A stretch of 64,000 nucleotides of DNA, from the NCBI RefSeq assembly GCF_000235505.1, contig NZ_JH379027.1, positions 547,513 through 611,512 on the forward strand. The letters are read 5' to 3'. Under the pieces are notes generated by a model that saw only the letters and a program-made list of their open reading frames with translations, had not been told where the DNA came from and did no database searches. Made by a program: the position numbers and the translations under genes. Each line of letters starts with the position of its first letter. Within the stretch, counting starts at the first letter, position 1. Of the stretch, positions 19,701-29,100 are shown piece after piece. This DNA is from Hungatella hathewayi WAL-18680. Lineage in GTDB: Bacteria; Bacillota; Clostridia; Lachnospirales; Lachnospiraceae.

Positions 19701-19852
19701 TGCCCCAGGGCTTCGCCGACGCTGTGGTAAACCTGTACCAAAACCCGGATGAGTGCCGCCGCATGTGCCACAGGACGCAGGAGTATATCAAGCAGTATTA
19801 TAGTGTGGATGCGGCTTGGAGTGTGGTGGAAGAGGATTTTAAACGAGAATAA
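16736..19852 (+). CDS. Multidomain glycosyltransferase: kinase-like, coiled coil, GT2 and GT4
   Basis: A 1038-residue protein with four parts. Residues 1 to about 250 resemble a small-molecule kinase or LPS-kinase fold, with VISNVDALFENMM and a CLDYEWVFQF block placed like the catalytic and metal loops. About 255-325 is a coiled coil. About 395-660 is a GT2 domain: SIVIPVYNQIHYTYA near 405, ADDVSTD near 440, MFLNNDTKV near 486 and YCEDSDLAFEVRKAGY. About 670-1038 is a GT-B/GT4-like domain with VVDHYVPTYDRDAG and VVPLRYGAGVKGKVIEAL. It could add two sugars in succession, with the kinase-like part acting as chain terminator or scaffold. That coordination is inference. It is the last gene before the RHS island. 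Confidence 0.88.
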   Translation: MVQIKFVKYNSTRRERFQIKTTILEENGTRYVEKAALSMEGAPHIWSFASNYGLLSGQHRVLKFAEPVIHEDRSRARFPYLTGETLAERLGREIQGGKAPVDAIREALDLVFDVAPECVEPFRVTPEFLEVFGGDESSFEDMEDDSYVISNVDALFENMMLTEDGLYCLDYEWVFQFPIPVQFLKYRTLYYFYQQYHSLMEYESRESFLAEFGISVEMAGRYQAMEQCFQEYVHGENQRIYLENFMIRTKTVKELAQVDGELERTKERLEQLKLQVKERDLNIRKLQEVQRLTNNHVTNLEIMIKDLRAEIGEMGKTLSYLNRHEALIFKVRRKLGQKFNERYPKGTVKRKKLSYLKEYILHPFRSLKLYTSEEGKNLKDGDFNIGEEYRVHGKLRFPKVESPMVSIVIPVYNQIHYTYACLVSILEHTTDVSYEVIIADDVSTDATSHLSDYVEGLVICRNTTNQGFLRNCNNAARSARGKYVMFLNNDTKVTEGWLSSLVNLIESDRTIGMVGSKLVYPDGRLQEAGGIIWSDGSGWNYGRLDDPDKPEYNYVKDVDYISGAAILLSNELWKQIGGFDTRFAPAYCEDSDLAFEVRKAGYRVVYQPLSKVIHFEGISNGTDVEGSGLKRYQVANSKKLKEKWAEEIKKQCENNGNPDPFRARERSVGKEIILVVDHYVPTYDRDAGSKTTYQYLKMFLSKGYVVKFLGDNFLHEEPYSTQLQQMGIEILYGQEYQVRIWDWLKDHGNDISFAYLNRPHIATKYIDFIKENTNIKVIYYGHDLHFLREGREYALTGDVERRQAAEYWKSIEMSLMYKADVSYYPSYIERDAIKAVDEDIPVKDIVAYVYEEFLDNIQDDFAMREGLLFVGGFAHPPNADAVLWFAREIYPLIREKLDIPFYVVGSKVTDEIKALEQPGNGIVIKGFVSEEELAELYCTSRIVVVPLRYGAGVKGKVIEALYNGAPIITTSIGAEGIPSAGDVMLIQDMPQGFADAVVNLYQNPDECRRMCHRTQEYIKQYYSVDAAWSVVEEDFKRE

Positions 19853-19906
19853 AGTCAAGAAAGACAGTCATTTCGCGGATAAGACGATTGACTGTCTTTT
19901 TGACTT
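19852..19906 (+). terminator. Intrinsic terminator after the first polysaccharide block
   Basis: A long stem pairs about 19852-19870 with 19889-19906 and includes a T-rich stretch on the 3' arm. It begins at the stop codon of the 1038-residue glycosyltransferase and separates the glycan operon from the RHS leader region. Confidence 0.85.
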
Positions 19907-19987
19907 ATTGGACTTGGAGTGTACAAAAATGGCCGAATTTATGACAATTTTTTCCCTTTTTCACACAAAAACGAAGAAATATGTTAG

Positions 19988-20008
19988 CCTGACAGTATAA
20001 ATGTCAGG
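19988..20008 (+). promoter_or_regulatory. Inverted repeat over a candidate -10 box
   Basis: CCTGACA (19988-19994) and TGTCAGG (20002-20008) form a perfect 7-bp inverted repeat whose 7-base centre is GTATAAA, holding a possible -10 (TATAAA 19996-20001). No good -35 is visible at 17 bases. The site lies just upstream of the leader ORF ribosome site, so it could be a repressor operator overlapping the promoter. A short RNA hairpin is the alternative reading. Confidence 0.4.
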
Positions 20009-20023
20009 GAGGTGAAGGGTATC

Positions 20024-20101
20024 ATGTTCAAATTTTACTTAGTAAAAGCGGTGAAAACTGCCGGAGTGAGATTGAACAGTCAGTTTTGGAGAGGCGCATA
20101 A
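20024..20101 (+). CDS. Candidate 25-residue leader peptide ahead of the RHS gene
   Basis: A short frame begins at ATG 20024 behind a strong GGGAGGTGAAGG ribosome site and ends at TAA 20099-20101. The product is basic and has no cysteine; it starts MFKFYLVKAVK. I recognise no family. Its stop codon lies inside the 5' arm of the terminator hairpin at 20094-20130. A ribosome stopping there would cover that arm and could block terminator formation, so the peptide may act as an attenuator leader for the RHS gene. Translation itself is not shown by the sequence. Confidence 0.45.
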   Translation: MFKFYLVKAVKTAGVRLNSQFWRGA

Positions 20102-20130
20102 GATTCCGAAGGGGGAATTATGCGCTTTTT
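20094..20130 (+). terminator. Intrinsic terminator or attenuator upstream of the RHS gene
   Basis: GCGCATAA (20094-20101) pairs with TTATGCGC (20118-20125). TTCC (20104-20107) pairs with GGAA (20114-20117) after a 2-base bulge, and the loop has 6 bases. TTTTT follows at 20126-20130. Only 61 bases separate the T run from the RHS start, with no clear promoter between, so RHS transcription may rely on readthrough. Confidence 0.7.
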
Positions 20131-20191
20131 GCTTGTGTAAAAATGGGCTGTTCAGGCAGGTAAAAGATGAAAATGACAAAGGAGATTTGAG

Positions 20192-23100
20192 ATGAAAAAG
20201 AAATATGGTTTTATCTTGAAAAAGGCATTGAGCTGTATGTTGATTACGGCAATGTTGACGCCAAATGTGACGCCAATTGCAGCGTATGCGGCGGAGACCA
20301 TACGTAACAGACCGAGGTATGTTGATTTTTCACGCCCGGAGGCGCTGCGTCTGGAGGATTTGGGACTTACGAATGGTACGTTGCTTGAAACCACAGGGGG
20401 AACCACGACGGAATCCTCCACAGGTTCGTCTAATGAGGGAAGCGGTACGGAGGGGAACGGCCAGGAAAACCCGGGCGGCAACTCTCAGGAGGAATCGAAG
20501 GAAGAGACGAATGCTGGCACGGAGACCTCAAAGCCAGCCGGGGAGGAAACAGGGGGACAGGGAGGCTCCGGGGAGGAATCCAAGCCAGGAGAATCCGGGA
20601 CTGAGGAATCTAAGCCGGAAGAATCCAAGCCGGAGGAATCCAAACCAGGGGAATCCAAGCCGGAAGAATCCAAGCCGGAGGAGTCCAAACCGGGAGAATC
20701 TCAACCGGAGGAATCCAAGCCAGGAGAATCCAAACCGGGAGAATCTCAATCAGGAGAATCCAAACCGGGAGAATCTCAATCAGAGGAATCTCAACCGGAG
20801 GAATCCACTCCCGGTACCGGTATCGACGAAAGTCTGCCGGAAGAATCCAAACCGGAAGCCGGCCTGTTGGAGAAGCCGGAGATAGCCACTCCGTCAGAAG
20901 CCAGAGAGCCGGAATCTTACTACAATTATGACGAGTACATCGATGAACCGGACGGAGTTTTGGTTCAGTTCAATGAGGCGTATCGTACTTACCAGACCGG
21001 GGACGGCGAATATGTCACCATTGCTGGCGGTTATTCCGGTCTTTACAAGGATGAGGACGGAGTAGTCCGGCAGACCAGCAACACTTTGGTGGAGTCAGCT
21101 GCGCCAGCCCGTGCCAGAAGTGCGGTGAGTTCGGTAGAATATGAGAATGAAGCCGGCAGCAGCCGGGTTGTCATTCCGGAGAAACTGTCCGCTTATAAAG
21201 GCATTCACATAGAAAAGGGAGACTATCAGGTAGATTTGACGCCGGATGGCGGCAATTTTAAAAAGAGTGTCGTAGCAGGCAATGCCATCCGGTACAGTGA
21301 CGTTTATCCGGGGATTGACTATCAGTACACACTGGCAGGCAATACCCTGAAAGAAGACATTATCCTGTTGGAAAAGACCAGCCGCAATGAATTTTCCTTC
21401 CGGATAAAAACGAACGGGTTAAAGGCCGCCCAGTCCGGCAATACCATTATCCTGTATCACACGGATAAAAAGAAGCCGGAGTTTGTGCTGGAGGCCCCTC
21501 TGATGATTGACGATGCAGGGGAGACCAGCGAAAAATTGAAACTTACTCTGAACGGGGAGGAAGGCGCCTATAAAGCTACCGTGACAGCCGATAAAAAATG
21601 GCTGGAAGAGGAGGACCGCAGCTATCCTGTCCGCATTGACCCGTCCACCGTCAATATGGTTCCCAGCAAATTTGTGCTGGTTCACGTGGCTGACGGCCAG
21701 CCCTCCAAATTCCTGGGAAATATGGGCCCCATGTATGCAGGATGGCGGGACGGCTACGGTAATATGAGAACCTACGTGGCGATCAACGGTGACTGGAGCC
21801 AGGTGATTGGACAGGCCCTCTGCACCAGCGCCACGTTCCGGATTGGCGTCCAGTCCGGAAATGGCGTCGGAAAAACCGAAATCGAACTGCGTGCGCCAAA
21901 CAGTGAGTGGAATGCCCTGTCACTGACCTGGAACCAGATTAAGGAGCCGCTATCCGAGCTTCAGGGAGTGTTGGATTCACCGGGAAAAGATGGGACGCTG
22001 GAATATGATATTACGGAATTAATGCAGGCATGGATTTCTTCCACCCGCCTTCAGGCCGGCCTTGTGCTTCAGGCGGCCAGTGAGCCAAAATCAGAGGCTC
22101 AGGCGCCTTTGAGAATGCCAGCAGAGAGCTTCTACAACCGGGATAACCCGGCGATGGGGCCGCGGATTGACATCTCATGGGAAGGAGAACTGACCGGTGA
22201 CCTGGACAGTCTGGATATCGATGCGCTGACAGCCAAGGTGAGCCCTGCCATCACGGACAGCGGTTCCGGTGGAAAGACAGCCATGGGAGTCCTGGGCCAC
22301 GGCATTTCCCAGGGCGGTTCTACTGTGACCTGGAAGCTGATAGAAACTGAGAATGGAAATGAGGCGGCAGAGGGCGAGACCACGGCGGACAGCTCCTATA
22401 CCTCCCCGGATTTCTCGAAAGATATGGCATTCAACGGTGCGTTTAACAGCCAGGCCAAAAGCGGAAACTGGCAGAGCAGTCCACTGGTGACCGCAGACGA
22501 TTTGGAGACAGATACTATTTACCAGATTGTGGCTGAGGCGGAAGGAAAAGCCCTGGAGGAGGACCCGGAGACCGGCGAGATGGTTCCTGGAGAGGAGACG
22601 GTCACGAGCGATACGGTGGAAACCGATGAGTTCCTTCTGTATGAAGTCCAGTCTCTGGATTTGCTGATTCGAATTGCAGACCACTACCAGGTGGACAAAT
22701 CTACAATTCTGCGGGATAACCGTTTGGCAAACGGTCTGACCTTCGAGGGGGATGTGCTGTTTATCCGGAACCCGAAAGTCAGCACGCCTTACACGCCAAA
22801 ACAGCTGACAGAGTCGGAAAAGATGATGATTGACATGCTGTTAAACGGTATGGGCATGTCCTGTGTCTTTGACCATGAGCCAATCAATATGAACACCGGT
22901 GATTTTTACATGCAGCAGACCGATGCAAGCGTGGAAGAACTGGGAGGAACTTCCAAGATTGAGAGAAGCTACAACTCCATCGCGGCCTTTGCCCGCTCTT
23001 ACTTCGGCATTGGCTGGAGCAGTCCCTTTGGCGAGCGGCTCACCGTCCGTCACAATGGAGATATTCTCTATCGCAAAGCGGATGGAGGGGCCATCAACTT

Positions 23101-26100
23101 CAAGAAGCAGGCAGACGGAACTTACAGAGCGCCTGACGGCTATGATATGGTCATCCGCACCACGGATACGATTGAGATTGAGACACCGGATGGAGAGACG
23201 AAGAGACTGAATGTGGCCAGTCCATCCAATGCGGAACCGGAATCCGCTGGGAATACATCATCAGTCCATGAGATTGCAACACCGTCCGATGCACAGCCAA
23301 AATCGGTAAAGAGACCTATGTCCGGCACAAACACGGCAACGCCATCCAACGCGGCCCTTCAGGACGATGAAGGCCAGGAAGACGACAGCGAAGAGCCGGA
23401 TGAGGATACGGAAATCCCGGCCGCGACGGCATGGGAGCTGGAGGATAAAGAGGGGACAGTCAAGACCTTCGATGCCAGAGGACTTCTCTACTATACCACG
23501 GACAGAAGGGGATACCGGACCACTCTGATATACGATGAAAATGATGATGTCTGCCAGATTAAAACCCCTTCCGGGAAACGTTTCGATGTAACGACAGATG
23601 AACTGCACCGTATCACAGCTATCACACTTCCAAACGGGGGAGAACTGTCTTACGTCTATGACGACAACAACAATTTGATATCTGCCACAGACGCGGAGGG
23701 CGGCGTGCGCAGATATGAATATGACGACAATCATCATATGACAGCGTGGTACGATGAAAACGGAAACCGCATTGTGGAAAATGTTTACGACAGCGACGGC
23801 AGAGTGACAAGACAGACCGATGCCGAGGGGAATACCGCAGTTCTGGAATACCTGGACGGATGCACCGTGTCAACCGATAACCGGGGAAATGTGACCAGGT
23901 ATTACGTGGATGGACAGAAACGCATTTCCAGAATCGAATATCCTGACGGAAGTCAAAAGAGCTACACTTATACTGCCGACAACCGGAGAGCCACGGAGAC
24001 AGATGAGCGGGGAATCGAGACGTCCTATACCTACGATGAGAATGGAAATATCCTCACACAGACCCGTGGGGACGGCACTGTCTCCCGATTCACCTGGAAC
24101 CAGTGGAGCCAGCCGTTGAGCGTCACCGATTATGAAGGGAACACCACGGTCTATACCTATGATGAGGTCGGGAATCTGCTGAGTGTCACCGACGGGGAAG
24201 GCAACCGGGTTACTTACAACTACGATGAGCAGAACCGTATGATATCCATGACAGATGCCAACGGAGGTACCAGCGTCTTCACCTACGACGGCGCGGTTAT
24301 CACTTCCATGAAAGATGGAGAGGGACATGTCTGGGAGTTTACCTATGATTCCATGAACCAGGTGCTTACGGCCACTGACCCGCTGGGAAATACACAGACC
24401 TATGAATACAATCGGAAGGGCTGGAATATTTCCGTAACTGAGAAAGACGGGGGAACCAGCTATCACGAGTATGATGCGGTTGGAACCGTGCTTTCCATCA
24501 CGGATGCCATGGGGGTAAAAACCACATTTACTTATGACAAGATGTACAATATCCTGTCCGGTAAGGATGCCCTTGGACAGACGCTGACCTATGAGTACGA
24601 TAAAAACTATAATAAGATAAAAGAGATTGACGCCAAAGGAAACCAGACCGGTTATACCTACGATGCCAGAAACCGTCTGGTGAAGATAACGGACGCCCTG
24701 GGCCAGGAGATTCGCTATGAACTGGATGGCCGAGGCAACATTGTAAAGGCTACAGACCGGCGCGGTAAAACGGTGGAAACGCAGTATCATCAGGTTTTGA
24801 ATCTTCCGGTCCTGACAAAAGATGCTTTGGGCCACGAAACCTATTATCAGTATGACGGCAACGGCAGATTGAAAAAGATAACCTATCCTGACGGAACTGC
24901 ACTTACCTATGCCTATGACAAGGCGGGACGCGCCGTGAAAATGACAGCACAGAATGGTCTTGTGACGGAGATTGGTTACGATGGCAATGGCAATATTGTG
25001 CGGATTACGGACGACGCCAGCCGTGTTTACCGATTTGAGTATGACAAGAATAATCGTCTGCTGAAATCGACAGATCCGTTGGGAGGGGAGACGGTCTACA
25101 CCTATGACGAGGTGGGAAATCTGACAGGCGAGACAGATGCCAACGGTCACAGCACCGGGTATGCCTACGATGCGGCAGGCCGTCTCACTCAGATAAAAGA
25201 CGCGCTGTCAGGCACCGTAACTTCGGAGTATGATTTGAACGGAAACCTGCTGAAATCTACGGACCAGAACAATCATACCACTACCTGGAACTATGATGTG
25301 ATTGGCCAGCTGCTGGCTCAGGTGAACCCGGCGGGCTATATCACGGCCGTGGAATACGATTCCCTGGGCAATGTGAGCAAGGTGACAGATGCCTTAAAGG
25401 GGGAGACCACTGCCCAAATGGATGCCCTGAGCCGTACGGTTCAAAAGACAGATGCGCTTGGCGGTGTCTATACGTATGAGTATGATAAAAATGGCAATCT
25501 GTTAACTATTACCATGCCGGACAGCGACACGGTTGCCATGTCCTATGATGGGGCCAACCGGATGACCTACTATCGGGATGAGGCCAGTGTGGTGACGCGG
25601 TATGAGTACGACAGTATGGGCCGGATTGTGAAGGCGCAGGATACTGCCGGCAATGTGATGAACTACGAGTATGATGTCTCTGGCAATCTGGTAAAGCAGG
25701 TTGATACCATCGGACGGGAAGCCGTATACGAGTATGACAAATTTAACCGTTTGATATCAGTGACCGGAACAGACGGGGCGTCTACTGCCTATACATATGA
25801 CCCGCTGGACCGCCTTACATCCGTAACCCAGGCAGATGGAACCGTGACCACTTACGAGTATGACCCGGTGGGCAATCTGATAAAGACGACAGAGCCGGGG
25901 GAGGCTGTCTATACCTATGCCTATGATGCGATTAACCGCCTGACCGGCAAGGTCAATCCTCTGGGGGCGTCCACCCAGTTCCAATACGATGCCAAAGGCA
26001 ATCTGCTGTCGTCCACCGATGCGAATGGGGTGCAGAAGACATTTGTCTACGATGAGATTGACCGGATGATTTCCCTCACAGATGGCAACGGCGGAACGAC

Positions 26101-29100
26101 CGGCTACGGCTATGATGAGCTTTCGCGTCTCATTTCCATGGTGACGCCGGAGGGGAATACGCAGGAATACCGTTATGACGCACTGGGACGGATGACGAAG
26201 GAAAAGGATGCCAACGGGCTGATTACCGAGCATCAGTATGACGTGATGGGAAATCTGGTCAAATCGATTTCTCCGAAGGGTGCCGAGACCAGCTATACCT
26301 ATGACAAACACGATGAATTGACGAGCGTTACTGACGCCATGGGCCATGTGACTGCGTATGAGGTTGATTTAAACCGCATGGTCACAAAGATGATTCAGAA
26401 AAATGGCGGCGAGTACAGCTACACTTACGATGCGGTACACCGGCTGACGGAGATGACCACGCCTCTGGGTCATAAGCGTGTGTTCACCTATGATTCAGCA
26501 GACAACATCGTAAAAGAATCCGACAATTTAGGCCGCACCAGCACCTACCAGTACGACATCATGCACCGGATGACGAAAGCAGTCAATGCCAAGGGCGGTG
26601 TGACGACCTTCGGCTATGATATCCGTGGTAATCAAAACGAGTTGATCAACGCCATGGGATATACCTGGAAGTATCAGTATGATTTGATTGACCAGTTGAC
26701 GGCCGGCGTGGACCCGGAGGGGAAAGCGACACAGTTTACCTATGATTTGGTTGGAAATCTGACTGCCGTGAAGAAGCCGGGAGAGCGGACTACCAGCTAT
26801 CAGTATGACAACAACTACAATCAGACGGCTTGGACAGACCCGAAGGGATATGTATACCAGGTTTCTTATGATAAGGACAACCGCATGGTGGGAACGGTGG
26901 ACCCATTAGGACAGACTCAGGCAGTGAATTATGATGCTGGAAGCCGTGTGACGGCCATCCGTGACAAGATGGGGCTCAGCCAGGAATTCACCTATGATGC
27001 CCACGGCAATATTCTGACCAGAAGAGCCACAGACGGGCTGATGACCGGTTACCAGTATGATATTCTGGACCGTCTGATTAAGGTCACGGACCCCATGGGA
27101 TATGAGACACAGTATGGTTATGATGAGATGGGAAATATCACCAGCATGACCAATCCTCAGAAGCATGTGACGAAGTACACCTACGATTTGGAGAACAACA
27201 TGACGTCCCTGACGTCGCCGATGGGACGGGTGGAGCAGTTCACCTATGATGTAGCCGGAAGGCTGGAAAGCCGTCTGACTCCGAAGGGTGATACAATTCG
27301 TTATGACTATGACAAACTCAACGGTCTGGCAGACAAGACCTATGAGAATGCCAAGGGGGAGGAGACGGACCACCCGGTACAGATGGGTTACAATGCCATG
27401 GGCCAGAGAATCTCCATGGAGGACATTACCGGGGAGAGCAGTTATACCTATGACGGGCTGGGACGGCTGAAAACGGCCGTGAATGGCTCAGGAAAGAAAG
27501 TGGAGTATGTCTACGACGAAGCCGATAACCTGGCGGGAATCATTTATCCGGATGGATATGAGGTCAAGTATGAGTATGACAAAAATGATAACATCACGAA
27601 GCTGACGGACAGAGATGGGCGGAGTACCGGATATGAGTATGACGCACTGAACCGGCTGACCAAAGTGACACGTCCGGATGGAGGCGTCAGCAGATATACT
27701 TACAATGCCAGAGACCAGATTGTGGAGGCGGAAAACCTGTGTTCCTGTGGATTTGTAATCTCCGATTACAAATATACGTATAATGATGCAGGATTGATTA
27801 CGGCCGAGACAGCCAAAGAATGTTTATTCACCTCTGCACTGGATACGGGCCACAAGGGCGGTGCCGGCGACAAATGTGCCCATGTGACGGAGAACCCGTG
27901 GCAGAATCAGAATCCGGAGTGGCAGACAACCAAGCGGACCTTCAAGTATGACAATAACGGCCAGCTTCTGGAGTGTAAGGAGGATAAGGGGCAGTTTGAC
28001 AAACTCACCTACACTTATACCTATGACGAGGCAGGTAACCGGACATTGGCGAAGCGGCAGGATGTATTTGGATATTACGAGAGGGACCAGAGGACTTACA
28101 CCTACAATGCGGACAACCAGATGGTCAGCGCGGTGGTGTGCGAGGGAAATCTGACAAAGAAGTATACCTTTACCTATGACGCCAACGGAAACCTGACGGC
28201 GGAGTGTTATAAAAACTGTGCCGAAGTCCGTTACCAGTATGACACGGAGAACCGTCTGGCAGCGGTATATGATACCCAGAGACTGTTGATGGCAGCGGCC
28301 TACGACGGAGATGGAAACAGGACCTTCCAGCTGAATTACAATCCGGATGCGGTTTGCGGCTATGGAAAAAATGTGAGCGGAGAAATCTTCATGCCGGCTC
28401 ACAGCAAAAACGAGGACGGAAGTCTGACGGCAGAAGGAGAGCTGTTCAGCTACATCTGCTCCGCCACAGGACGTGCCTATGATTTGACCGAGTATGTCAA
28501 TGACACAAACCGCCAGTACACGGAGGTGCTGACGGCATATACGGTAAACAGTGAGGCGACGGATTCGTACAGCTATGCCGGAAACCAGAGGAATTCCCGC
28601 AACAGCATCTGGACCGAGGCAAGGGATGTCATTCAAAATGAGACCAGTTTTTATTTATATGACGGCCGCGGAAGCGTAACAGGAGTCACCTGGGACAAAT
28701 CCAGGGTAACAGCAGTCTACCAGTACGACCCCTACGGCCAGGTAACGCTTGGAACCACAGACCATGTAGATTTCTACGGATACAACGGCGAGAGCTACAA
28801 TCCGAATACAGGACTTGAATACCTGAGAGCCAGGTATTATAATGCAAACCAGGGAAGATTCTTCCAGGAGGACACCTATCTCGGAGATATCACGGACCCG
28901 CTGACATTGAACCGGTACGCGTATGTCAAGAACAGCCCGCTGAATTATGTGGACCCGAGCGGACATTGGAGTATCCCGAAAAGCTGGCTTCCTCCGACAG
29001 AGAGCAACATTGTCCGAAAAGATGATGGGATTCCGATTGCCAATGACAGTAATGCACAATTTGATTGGGATACGTGGGTTAACGAAATTGGAGGGAATTT

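Noticed and set aside
19749-20000. 83-codon + strand frame across the end of the 1038-residue gene
   Set aside because: It overlaps the real gene in another frame and runs through the terminator at 19852-19906; no ribosome site.
20575-20812. Short spaced repeats that might suggest a CRISPR array
   Set aside because: The repeats are contiguous 15-base coding units without spacers and form the linker of the RHS protein.
23870-25150. Open frames on the - strand inside the YD-repeat region
   Set aside because: They follow the repeat period of the RHS gene on the other strand, have no ribosome site and no recognisable fold.
23500-28150. Periodic DNA pattern in the RHS gene as a separate tandem repeat element
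   Set aside because: The period comes from about 21-residue YD protein repeats with divergent DNA; it is coding structure, not an independent repeat.
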